NCBI RefSeq assembly: GCF_037040815.1
Contig: NZ_CP146232.1
Span: 2,784,501-2,848,500 of the forward strand
Direction of reading: 5' to 3'
From: Pararoseomonas sp. SCSIO 73927
GTDB lineage: Bacteria > Pseudomonadota > Alphaproteobacteria > Acetobacterales > Acetobacteraceae
Length of the DNA stretch: 64,000 nt
Shown here: positions 44,839 through 52,301 of the stretch, one piece after another
Numbering within the stretch: position 1 is the first letter of the stretch
Layout of the letters: the number at the start of each line of letters is the position of its first letter
Translations under genes and position numbers: made by a program
The notes under the pieces: model-generated
Databases searched by the model: none
The model's input: only the letters and a program-made list of their open reading frames with translations
Told to the model about the DNA's origin: nothing

Positions 44839-45903
44839 TCAGGCTTCCTCGCGCCAGAGGCGCAGCAGGCCGGCGACGGCGAAGCAGGGCAGCATGGACC
44901 AGGCCGCCGGCAGGGGGCCGAGCCCCCCTGCCTCGCCGATCGCGATGAAAAGACCCTGCGCCACGAGATAGCCGAGCCCCAGCGCCAGGCCAACCGCCAT
45001 GCGCCGCCCGCCCCCCAGCTGGCGCGGCAGCCCGAAACCCGAGGGCGCCGCCAGGAGCAGCATGAGAAAGGGCGCCAGCGCCGCCGCCGCCATCGCCTGG
45101 ACCCGCGTGGCGAAGTAGGCGGGGCCGCGGGTGACCGGCCCGAACCCTCTCTCGCCCCGCAGCAGCGCCGTCACGCCCTGCGCCTCGGTCGGCCTCGCCA
45201 GCTCCCGCATCTCCCGGGGCAGGGGCCCCTCCGGCCAGGTGACGTCCGGGGTCGCCATCTCCCGCGCCGCGCCCAAGCGCAGCACCCGCGCGCCCGTCAG
45301 CCGCCAGCCCTCCGCCCCGTGCCGCGCCTCCTCCGCCGCGATCCGCAGCGCCACCCGCCCCACCGCGTCCCGCCGCACCAGCAGCACGCCGCCCAGCGCC
45401 GTGCCGTCCGGCGAGACCGCGTCCGCCGCCAGGATGTCCGGCCCGCTCCGCAGCCAGATCCGGCGCTGCAGCGCGAGCGGGCGGTCCTGCGCCTCCCGGT
45501 GGTTCCACCAGTCCAGCAGCGCGCGCTCCGTCCGCGGCGCCAGCCCCGCCTGCAGCCCGATCTGCAGCCCCGCCGCGAGAAGGCAGGCGGGCGCCAGCGC
45601 CGCCATGATCCGCACCATGCCGACGCCGGAGGCCCGCATGGCCGTGATCTCCAGCGTGGCGGCCAGCCGCCGGAAGGTCAGGATCGCCGCCACCAGCACC
45701 GCCAGCGGCACGAGCTGCCCGAGGGTGGAGGGAAGGCGCAGCAGCGCGTAGCGCCCGATATCCAGCACCCCGCCGCGGGAGAGCACGTCCCCCGCCTTGT
45801 CCAGAAGGTCCAGCAGCTGGAGCAGCGCGGCGAGGCCGAGCAGCACCGCCGCCCCCCGGGCGAGGAAAATCCCCGTCAGGTAGCGCGCGAGCACGAGCGG
45901 CAT
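44839..45903 (-). CDS. lptG: LptG-type permease
   Basis: A 354-residue membrane protein of the LptF/LptG family: three membrane segments at the N-terminus (about 7-30, 55-80, 95-120), a periplasmic beta-jellyroll of about 140 residues, and three membrane segments at the C-terminus. ITAMRASGVGMVRI is the coupling-helix region that meets the LptB ATPase. With LptF and LptB it lifts lipopolysaccharide from the inner membrane. It follows lptF by 41 bases. Here it is embedded in an operon with ceramide synthase rather than beside lptD-surA, so a sphingolipid cargo must be considered. Which of the pair is LptG is judged from gene order. Confidence 0.87.
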   Translation of the reverse strand: MPLVLARYLTGIFLARGAAVLLGLAALLQLLDLLDKAGDVLSRGGVLDIGRYALLRLPSTLGQLVPLAVLVAAILTFRRLAATLEITAMRASGVGMVRIMAALAPACLLAAGLQIGLQAGLAPRTERALLDWWNHREAQDRPLALQRRIWLRSGPDILAADAVSPDGTALGGVLLVRRDAVGRVALRIAAEEARHGAEGWRLTGARVLRLGAAREMATPDVTWPEGPLPREMRELARPTEAQGVTALLRGERGFGPVTRGPAYFATRVQAMAAAALAPFLMLLLAAPSGFGLPRQLGGGRRMAVGLALGLGYLVAQGLFIAIGEAGGLGPLPAAWSMLPCFAVAGLLRLWREEA

Positions 45904-45944
45904 CAGTAGGGAACCCTCACGACGAAGGCCTCACGACCAATGCC

Positions 45945-47189
45945 TCATCGGGCCACCCCCGCCCGGCGGGGCAGCAGCCGGGCCAGCCGGGCGCCGGCCC
46001 AGCCCGCCGCCCGGTCCAGCCGCTCCAGCACGCCGTCGAAGGCCCCCTCGGCCGGGTGGCGGTTGCTGTGCCGGAAGACGAGGAGGGAGAAGGCGGCGAA
46101 GAGCGCGAAGAGCAGCCACATCCCCGGCCGCGGGTCGATCCGCCCGAGGTCGCCCAGCGATTCCACGAGCTGGACGGCCTGCTGGTAGACCACCAGGATC
46201 ACCGCGCCGAGCAGGATGGCAACGGAGCGGCGCGAGCGCTTGGCCGCCAGCCCCATCGGCACCGCCAGCAGCGGCAGCAGCAGCAGCGAGGCCGAGCGCA
46301 CCAGCCGCCCGTGCAGCTCCCCGCGCATCCGCCGCGCCGGCACGGGGAGGTCCGACCGCCCCAGCCCCGTCCAGAGCTCGTCCAGCGTCATCTCCCGCTC
46401 ATCCGCGCCGCGGAGGCGAAAGATCGGCAGGCGCCGCACGAAGGGCCGCGACTGGCCGGAGGAGGCGAAGTTCAGGGTGGAGGCCCCGCCCCCCGCGTCC
46501 AGCGTCACCTGCCGCCCGTCCTCCAGCTGCAGCAGCAGCTCGCTCCGCCCGGCATCCAGCACCATCTCGCCCGTCGCGGCCGTGGTCAGCACCTCCGTGC
46601 CGTCATCCTGGCGCTGGTGGAGGAGGATGCCGTGCAGCAGCCCCGTCCCGGGGTCCCGCCGCTCCACGAAGACGGTCAGGCGCCGACCCACCTGCGCGAA
46701 CTCGCCCGGCACCAGCGTGGCGTTCCACCCCGCCTCCGTCAGCGCGTGCAGCGCGGCGCGGTAGGCGTAGCGGCTCATCGGCTGCACGTAGCCGTAGAGC
46801 GCCCCGCCCAGCAGCGCGCAGAGGAGGCCCACCCCCAGGAAGGGGCGCGCCATCCGCGCGAGGGAGAGGCCGGAGGCCTGCAGCGCGTCCAGCTCATGGT
46901 CCTGGCTGAGGCGGGAGATGACGGAATAGACCGCGAGGAACAGCGCCGCCGGCACCGCGAGGCCAAGGTAGTGGGGGATCAGGTAGAGCAGGAGCTGCGC
47001 GATGGAACTGGCCGGGCTGCCCGAGCCCGCCAGCAGGTCGAAGAGCCGCAGCAGCCGCTCCAGCAGCAGGGCGGGCAGGACGAGCAGCAGCGTGCCGGCC
47101 AGCGGCCGGACGAGCAGCCGAAGCATGTAGCGGCTGACCAGCCCGCTCCCCGCCGGCGGCCTGCCACCGGCCCCTGCGCGCGCGCTCAC
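45945..47189 (-). CDS. lptF: LptF-type permease
   Basis: About 414 residues with the LptF/G layout: RYMLRLLVRPLAGTLLLVLP as the first membrane helix, the coupling region ELDALQASGLSLARM near residue 95, a periplasmic domain, and C-terminal helices with VPMGLAAKRSRRSVAIL. GTG 47189 is ten bases after the HIT gene; the first 20 residues are Gly/Ala/Arg-rich and the true start may be nearer to the first helix. It forms the transport channel with LptG and LptB. No lptA, lptB or lptC is visible in the window. Confidence 0.87.
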   Translation of the reverse strand: MSARAGAGGRPPAGSGLVSRYMLRLLVRPLAGTLLLVLPALLLERLLRLFDLLAGSGSPASSIAQLLLYLIPHYLGLAVPAALFLAVYSVISRLSQDHELDALQASGLSLARMARPFLGVGLLCALLGGALYGYVQPMSRYAYRAALHALTEAGWNATLVPGEFAQVGRRLTVFVERRDPGTGLLHGILLHQRQDDGTEVLTTAATGEMVLDAGRSELLLQLEDGRQVTLDAGGGASTLNFASSGQSRPFVRRLPIFRLRGADEREMTLDELWTGLGRSDLPVPARRMRGELHGRLVRSASLLLLPLLAVPMGLAAKRSRRSVAILLGAVILVVYQQAVQLVESLGDLGRIDPRPGMWLLFALFAAFSLLVFRHSNRHPAEGAFDGVLERLDRAAGWAGARLARLLPRRAGVAR

Positions 47190-47199
47190 GCCCGGCCGC

Positions 47200-47667
47200 T
47201 CAGGCCGCCGTGGCGGCCCAGGCCTCGCGCAACCGGCGCAGCAGATCCTCCCGCACCGCCTCCTCCGGCTCCACCGCCTGTCCCAGCGCGGGCGGCCCGG
47301 GCCAGCCGGCATCGGGGAAGTCCTGGCCGAGATGCGCCCGCGCGCCCTCGTAGCGGGGGATGACGTGGAAGTGGACGTCCGGGTCCACCATCATCAGCAT
47401 CAGGTAGTTGATCTTCTCATAACCCACGAGGTCGCGCAGGATCGGCTCGATGCGGGACACGGCGGCGTGCAGGTCGGCGAAGGCGGCGGGGCTGACGGCC
47501 CCGAAGGCGGTCGCCTCCTCCCGGCAGGCCAGGACGAGGGCGCCGAGCGTGACCTGCTGCGGGCGCAGCAGCACGCTCCAGTGGCCGGTCTCACCGATCA
47601 GCGTGGCGGGGTAGCCGAACTTGGTCATCGTGGCGTTCGGGGTGACATTCGGTAACGCATCGGGCAT
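47200..47667 (-). CDS. HIT-family nucleotide hydrolase/transferase
   Basis: A 155-residue histidine-triad protein. The triad region reads D-V-H-F-H-V-I-P-R-Y near residue 108, so the first His of the usual H-x-H-x-H is Asp while the middle, nucleophilic His is kept. HIT proteins cleave or transfer nucleoside monophosphates from phosphoanhydrides and phosphoramidates, including dinucleotide and nucleotide-sugar-like compounds. As first gene of the run HIT-lptF-lptG-bcerS-nucleotidyltransferase it might act on a CDP-linked intermediate; this is a guess. ATG 47667 begins the unit; only 34 bases separate it from the divergent DUF2141 gene. Confidence 0.82.
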   Translation of the reverse strand: MPDALPNVTPNATMTKFGYPATLIGETGHWSVLLRPQQVTLGALVLACREEATAFGAVSPAAFADLHAAVSRIEPILRDLVGYEKINYLMLMMVDPDVHFHVIPRYEGARAHLGQDFPDAGWPGPPALGQAVEPEEAVREDLLRRLREAWAATAA

Positions 47668-47701
47668 CGAAGGACTCGCGCGGCCGGGAAGGGGGCGTCT
47701 C

Positions 47702-48235
47702 GTGGCGGCACGGACTATAGGTTCGCGGCCCCGGCGGTTCCAGTTGGCCGCCCTGGCGCTGCTCGCCCCGTTGCTCCCCCTGTTGCTCACGCCGGCACGC
47801 CCCGCCGCCGCGGCGCCGGAGGACGGCCCGCGCGTGACCGCCTGCGCGGCCGCGGACGCGCCGGAGGGGCCGCGGCTCCGCGTCACCGTCACCGGCGCCC
47901 GCCGCGCCGCGGGCAACGCCACGATCACGATCTACGGCCCGCGGCCGGAGCGCTTCCTGGCCAGCCGGGCCTACCTAGCCCGCCAGCGGATCCCCCTGCG
48001 GACCACCTCCGCCGAGGCGTGCTTCGCCCTGGCCGCGCCCGGCACCTACGCCATCGCCGTCTATCACGACGAGAACGGCGACCACGACTTCAACCGCACC
48101 CTCATCGGCATGCCCGCCGAGGGCTACGGCTTCTCCAACGACGCCCCGACCGCCACCGGCCTTCCCTCCTTCTCCGCCGTCCGCTTCAGCGTGCCGGCCG
48201 GGGAGTCGGTGATGACGATCCGCCTGCGCTACTGA
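47702..48235 (+). CDS. DUF2141 family secreted protein
   Basis: A 177-residue protein with a signal peptide (QLAALALLAPLLPLLLTPARPAAA) and a DUF2141 domain, recognised by TYAIAVYHDENGDHDFNRTL near residue 120, then GMPAEGYGFSND. The D-x-N-x-D pattern resembles a calcium-binding loop. The function of the family is unknown; it is predicted to lie in the periplasm. GTG 47702 has GGAAGGGGG upstream. Divergent from the HIT-lptFG-bcerS operon and convergent, with a 50-base overlap, with the metallophosphoesterase gene. Confidence 0.85.
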   Translation: MAARTIGSRPRRFQLAALALLAPLLPLLLTPARPAAAAPEDGPRVTACAAADAPEGPRLRVTVTGARRAAGNATITIYGPRPERFLASRAYLARQRIPLRTTSAEACFALAAPGTYAIAVYHDENGDHDFNRTLIGMPAEGYGFSNDAPTATGLPSFSAVRFSVPAGESVMTIRLRY

Positions 48236-49112
48236 TCCGAAGCAGGTCCGGCGGCGCCGCCCGGAAGGGGCCGCCCGCCGCCGCCTGCACGCGCAACTCC
48301 ACCTCCACCCGCCAGCCATCCCCCTCCCGCCTGATCCGCAGGACCTGCCAGCCCGGCGGCCCGGCGCGCCCGGCCGCGAGCGCCTGGGGCACCCCGAGCA
48401 CGGGGATGGGGCCGGCCGGGCCGGGGATCGCGCCCCGCATGGGCCGGTGGTGGTGGCCGTGCAGCACCAGCTCCGCCCCGTGCCGCGCCAGCACCCCGCG
48501 CAGCGCCGGCCCGTCCGACAAGGCCTTCCGCCGCCCGCCGGGGCCGATCCCCGGCGGGTGGTGGATCAGCACGATCCGGAACAGCCCCTCCTCCCGCGCC
48601 GTGTCCAGCAGGGCGGGCAGGGCCGCGAGCTGCGCCGGGCCCAGCCGGCCCGCCGCGGATCCGGGAAGGGTGGGCACCGCCGAGGAGAGGCCGATCAGCG
48701 CCACAGGCCCGCGCCGCCGCAGGAAGGGGAAAGGCACGTCCCCGGCCTCCCCCGCCATCCAGGGCGCCCACTGCCCGATGCCGGAGGCCCAGGGCACGGG
48801 GGCGGTGGCGTCGTGGTTGCCCGGCACCACCGTCACCCCCTCCGGCGGGCCGAGCGCGGCCAGCAGGTCCCGCGCCGCCGCGAACTCGCCGGGCAGGGCG
48901 AGGTTCGTCAGGTCGCCCGTGACGGCCACGTGGTCCGCCGCCGCCGCCGCCACGTCGGCCAGCAGGGTGGCGGCCGGCACCGCGCGCCGCCGCTTGCGCC
49001 GCCAGGCGAGATAGGCGAGCAAGCGCTTCCCCGCGAGTTGCCCGAGCGGGCGGATCGCCCCGGAGGGTACAGGCAGGTGCAGGTCGGACAGGTGCGCGAG
49101 GGTGAAGAGCAT
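48186..49112 (-). CDS. Calcineurin-like metallophosphoesterase
   Basis: A 308-residue protein with the full motif set of metallophosphoesterases: SDLHL (Asp10, His12), GDLTN, GNHDA, HHPPG and HGHHHRP. They bind two metal ions and hydrolyse phosphomonoesters or diesters. There is no signal peptide, so it is cytoplasmic. The substrate is unknown; in this neighbourhood a lipid phosphate or nucleotide-alcohol intermediate is conceivable. It is divergent from the CDP-alcohol phosphatidyltransferase operon (78 bases between starts) and overlaps the DUF2141 gene at the 3' end. Confidence 0.88.
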   Translation of the reverse strand: MLFTLAHLSDLHLPVPSGAIRPLGQLAGKRLLAYLAWRRKRRRAVPAATLLADVAAAAADHVAVTGDLTNLALPGEFAAARDLLAALGPPEGVTVVPGNHDATAPVPWASGIGQWAPWMAGEAGDVPFPFLRRRGPVALIGLSSAVPTLPGSAAGRLGPAQLAALPALLDTAREEGLFRIVLIHHPPGIGPGGRRKALSDGPALRGVLARHGAELVLHGHHHRPMRGAIPGPAGPIPVLGVPQALAAGRAGPPGWQVLRIRREGDGWRVEVELRVQAAAGGPFRAAPPDLLRISSAGGSSSPTPRPAR

Positions 49113-49190
49113 GGGGCCGCGCAATCTCGCCCGTCCCCGGCGGCAGCACCAGCCGCCCCCCCTTCGGCGCGGTGGATCGGGGAGTCCCCC

Positions 49191-50285
49191 GTGCCTGTCT
49201 GGAGCATGCCGGGATCGGAGCTGCTGCGCCGGGCCCTGATCCGGGCCGGGGTGGCGGATGCCGCGCCCTGGGCGGGCGATGCCCCCGCGGGCGCGCTGCT
49301 CCTCCTTCGCGCCGACCAGGTCTACGACGCCTCCCTTGTGAAGGGCCTCGCCGGCCGCCCCGGCGCGCTCCTCCTCCGGCCGGAGGACGGGCTGCCCGTC
49401 GCCGCTCACCTGCCCGCCGGCGCGGAGGCCGCCCCGGTCGCCGCCGCGCTGCTCGCCGGCCGCCCCGCGGGCGACCCCGCCTTCGCCGGCCTCGTCCCCG
49501 CCCGCCCGACTGACCTCGCGGACCTCTACAACAAGGCGCTGCGCAAGCGCGGGAACCCCTACCTCCTCCGCCTCAATGCCGGCACGCGGGGCGCGGTGGA
49601 GTGGGAGATGTTCGGCGGCTCCTACAAGGGCGTGACGGACGCCATCACGAAGCACGTCTGGCCCCGCCCGGCGTTCCAGGTGGTGCGCGCCTGCGCCGCG
49701 CTCGGCATCACGCCGAACATGGTGACCTTCGCCAGCCTGATCCTCGTCTTCGTCGCGCTCTGGCTCTTCGCGATCGGGTCCTGGTGGCCCGGGCTGCTCG
49801 CCGCCTGGGTCATGACCTTCCTGGACACGGTGGACGGCAAGCTGGCGCGGGTGACGCTGACCTCGACCCCGCTGGGCAATGTCTTCGACCACGCGATCGA
49901 CCTGATCCATCCGCCCTTCTGGTGGCTGGCCTGGATCCTCGGCCTCTCCGCCGCCGGGATGCCGCTGGCCTATCCCGTGACGGTCGGCGTCATCGTCTTC
50001 GGCGGCTACGTGGCGCAGCGCCTGCAGGAGGGGCTGTTCCTCGGCCTCTACAGGATGGAGATCCATGTCTGGCGGCGCTTCGACAGCTTCTTCCGCCTGT
50101 GGATCGCCCGCCGGAACCCGAACCTGCTGATCCTGAGCGTGTTCACCCTGTTCGGCCGCCCGGACTGGGGCATGCTCGCCCTGGCCGCCTGGACGGTGTT
50201 CGGATGCCTGGAGCAGGTGGTGGTGACGGTGCAGGCCGGGCTGGCCCGGCGCCGGGCGCCGCTGCGCTCCTGGTTGGAGGGATGA
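49191..50285 (+). CDS. CDP-alcohol phosphatidyltransferase with extra N-terminal domain
   Basis: A 364-residue protein. The catalytic motif of the family is complete: Asp212, Asp215, Gly216, Ala219, Arg220, Gly229, Asp233 and Asp237 at the canonical spacing, followed by several membrane segments. The first 130 residues are extra and look like a shortened, degenerate nucleotidyltransferase fold (LLLLRADQVYDASLVKGLAG), recalling archaeal fusions of inositol-phosphate cytidylyltransferase to this family. Enzymes of this type move an alcohol phosphate onto a CDP-lipid, or a lipid phosphate from a CDP-alcohol. First in a trio coupled by ATGA and GTGA to a lipid kinase and a Tam41-like protein, probably for a phospho-ceramide headgroup (compare cpgABC of Caulobacter). 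Start GTG 49191, or ATG 49206. Confidence 0.87.
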   Translation: MPVWSMPGSELLRRALIRAGVADAAPWAGDAPAGALLLLRADQVYDASLVKGLAGRPGALLLRPEDGLPVAAHLPAGAEAAPVAAALLAGRPAGDPAFAGLVPARPTDLADLYNKALRKRGNPYLLRLNAGTRGAVEWEMFGGSYKGVTDAITKHVWPRPAFQVVRACAALGITPNMVTFASLILVFVALWLFAIGSWWPGLLAAWVMTFLDTVDGKLARVTLTSTPLGNVFDHAIDLIHPPFWWLAWILGLSAAGMPLAYPVTVGVIVFGGYVAQRLQEGLFLGLYRMEIHVWRRFDSFFRLWIARRNPNLLILSVFTLFGRPDWGMLALAAWTVFGCLEQVVVTVQAGLARRRAPLRSWLEG

Positions 50286-51238
50286 GCGCGCCGCGCATCG
50301 GCCTCATCACCAACCCGCTCAGCCGCGCCCTACAGGAGGGGCGGCACAGGCTCGACGGGGCCGCCACCGCCGGGATGCTCCGCGCCGCGCCGGACACGCC
50401 GGAGGCGCTCCGCTTCGTGCTGGGCGACTTCGCGGCGAGGGGCGTGGAGCTGCTGGCCGTGCAGGGCGGCGACGGCACGCTGCGGGAGGTGCTGACCGCC
50501 CTGCCATCCTGCTTCGAAGCCCCCCCTGCGATCGCCCTCCTCGCCACCGGCAAGACGAACCTCGCCGCCCGCGTCCTCGGCACCGCCGGGCCGGGGGAGA
50601 AGGGCCTTGCCGCCCTGCGCCGCGCCGCGGAGGGCGGCACCCTGCGCCGCCGCGCCGTGCCCGTGCTGGAGGTGGCCCGCCCCGGCCTGGACGAAGCGCC
50701 GATGCGGGGCTTCCTCCTCGGCGCCGGCGCCCTCACGGTCGCGAAGGAGATGGCGGATCGCCGGCTCCACGGGCGCGGCATCCATGACCGGCTCGCGGTC
50801 GGGCTGGCGCTCGCCGGCACCGCCTTCCGCGCCATCGCCGGGCGCGGCCACCCCCTGCGCGCCGGATACCCCATGGACCTCTCGGTGGATGGCCGCCCCA
50901 CCCCGCCGGGGCGCCGGTCCCTCTTTCTCGCGACGCCGCTGGACCGGCTGATGCTCGGCCTCTGGCCCTTCTGGGGCGGGGGAGACGGCCCGCTGCGCTG
51001 GCTCGACGTGCAGGCCCCGCCGAGGCGGCTGGCCGCGGCGATCCTGGCCGCCCGCCGGAACACTGATGGGGCGGCGATGCCCCCCTGGATGGCCGAGCGG
51101 GGCTACGGCAGCGGCCGGGCCGCCCGGATCTCCCTCCGCCTCAAGGTTCCCTTCGTCCTCGACGGCGAGGTGTACGAACCCGGCCCCGAGGGCCTGCTCC
51201 TCTCCGCCCCCACCACCGCCACCTTCGCCGCGCCGTGA
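50282..51238 (+). CDS. Diacylglycerol-kinase-family lipid kinase, candidate ceramide kinase
   Basis: A 318-residue protein with the DAGK catalytic fold: IGLITNPLSRA at the N-terminus, the ATP-binding GGDGTLREV near residue 60, and ALLATGKTNLAARV where most family members have GTGND. The C-terminal beta domain ends in LKVPFVLDGEVYEP. The start ATG overlaps the stop of the upstream gene as ATGA. In Caulobacter the DAGK-family protein CpgB phosphorylates ceramide, and, as I recall, its gene is flanked by cpgA and cpgC close to spt; the arrangement here is the same kind. Substrate is therefore inferred from synteny. Sphingoid base or diacylglycerol are alternatives. Confidence 0.85.
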   Translation: MSAPRIGLITNPLSRALQEGRHRLDGAATAGMLRAAPDTPEALRFVLGDFAARGVELLAVQGGDGTLREVLTALPSCFEAPPAIALLATGKTNLAARVLGTAGPGEKGLAALRRAAEGGTLRRRAVPVLEVARPGLDEAPMRGFLLGAGALTVAKEMADRRLHGRGIHDRLAVGLALAGTAFRAIAGRGHPLRAGYPMDLSVDGRPTPPGRRSLFLATPLDRLMLGLWPFWGGGDGPLRWLDVQAPPRRLAAAILAARRNTDGAAMPPWMAERGYGSGRAARISLRLKVPFVLDGEVYEPGPEGLLLSAPTTATFAAP

Positions 51239-52134
51239 GCGACCCGCTCCTCGCCCTCGCCGCGGCGGAGCTGGCCTTCCCCGAGGAGCCCAGCCCCGCC
51301 ATGCGCGCCGCGCGGCGGCTGGCCGAGAGCATCGTCGCCCGGCACGGGGCGGCGGTGGAGGCGGTGCTCCTCTACGGCTCCAACCGGCGCAGCGGGGAGG
51401 CCGCGGGGCTGCTGGACCTCTACGTCCTCACCACCTCGGACCGCGCCTTCAACGGCCCGGGCGCCCTGGCCCTCCTCAACGCCGCGCTGCCGCCGAACGT
51501 CCTGCACTGGCGCCTCGACGGCCAGGAACCCCTCCGCGCCAAGGTCGCCGTCATGACCCTGCACGCCTTCGAGCGGCGGATGCGGCCCGATTCAGTGGAT
51601 ACCACCCTCTGGGCGCGGTTCTGCCAGCCCACCACCCTCGTTTACGCGCGGGATGCCGGGGTGCGCCGCCGCGTCGAGGCCGCCGTGGCGCAGGCGGTAC
51701 GGACCGCCGTGACCTGGGCCCTGCGCCTGGGCGCCCCGGTGGAGCCGGCGGCCGCCCTGTGGCGCCACCTCTTCGCCAGCACCTACGGGGCGGAGCTGCG
51801 CGTGGAGCGCGGCAACCGGCCCGAGAGCATCGTCGCCACCGCCCCCGCCTGGTTCGACGCCGCCCTGCCCGCGGCGCTGTCCGGGCCCGGCGCGCGCCCG
51901 GCGGTGGATGGGCAAAGAGCCTGGAGGCGGCGCCGCGTCGCCGGGAAGGCGTTGAACGTCGCCCGGCTGGTCAAGGCCGCCTTCACCTTCGACGGCGGGC
52001 CCGACTACCTCGCCGACAAGGTCGCCCGGCACTCCGGCGTGGCTGTGGAGCTGACGCCCTGGCAGCGCCGGCACCCGATCCTGGCCGCGCCCCTCCTCCT
52101 GTGGCGGCTGCGGCGGCGGGGCGCGGTGCGCTGA
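51235..52134 (+). CDS. Tam41-like nucleotidyltransferase, candidate lipid cytidylyltransferase
   Basis: A 299-residue soluble protein. Residues 46-63 (LYGSNRRSGEAAGLLDLY) have the G-S loop and Asp of the nucleotidyltransferase fold in the arrangement of Tam41, the mitochondrial CDP-diacylglycerol synthase. A second block, VDTTLWARFCQPTTLVYARD near 120, parallels the Tam41 region that continues the lipid site. No membrane segment, as in Tam41 and unlike CdsA. GTG 51235 overlaps the kinase stop as GTGA, so kinase and cytidylyltransferase are made together. The obvious reading is ceramide phosphate plus CTP giving CDP-ceramide; this is inference, and the family call itself rests on motifs only. 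Confidence 0.65.
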   Translation: MSDPLLALAAAELAFPEEPSPAMRAARRLAESIVARHGAAVEAVLLYGSNRRSGEAAGLLDLYVLTTSDRAFNGPGALALLNAALPPNVLHWRLDGQEPLRAKVAVMTLHAFERRMRPDSVDTTLWARFCQPTTLVYARDAGVRRRVEAAVAQAVRTAVTWALRLGAPVEPAAALWRHLFASTYGAELRVERGNRPESIVATAPAWFDAALPAALSGPGARPAVDGQRAWRRRRVAGKALNVARLVKAAFTFDGGPDYLADKVARHSGVAVELTPWQRRHPILAAPLLLWRLRRRGAVR

Positions 52135-52262
52135 ACGGCGGCGTGTCCCGGCCCGGTCGGCATCCCCGCCTGTTCCAGCCGGTCAGCCGCTGAACCCCGT
52201 CCCCTTCCGGCCTCCTTCCCAGCCATGCGTGCCAGTGCCGGAGGATGCCCGCCTTCCATCGA

Positions 52263-52283
52263 GGGCGGCGGGAAGCACCGCCC
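52263..52283 (+). terminator. Possible terminator after the kinase operon
   Basis: GGGCGG (52263-52268) and CCGCCC (52278-52283) flank a 9-base loop and are followed by TTT. It lies between the convergent ends of the Tam41-like gene and the GT39-like gene, nearer to the latter. Confidence 0.35.
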
Positions 52284-52301
52284 TTTCGTCCATCGCGCCG
52301 C

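Noticed and set aside
48229..49149. An alternative minus-strand frame over the metallophosphoesterase
   Set aside because: It lacks the metal-binding motifs, which are all found in the frame 48186-49112.
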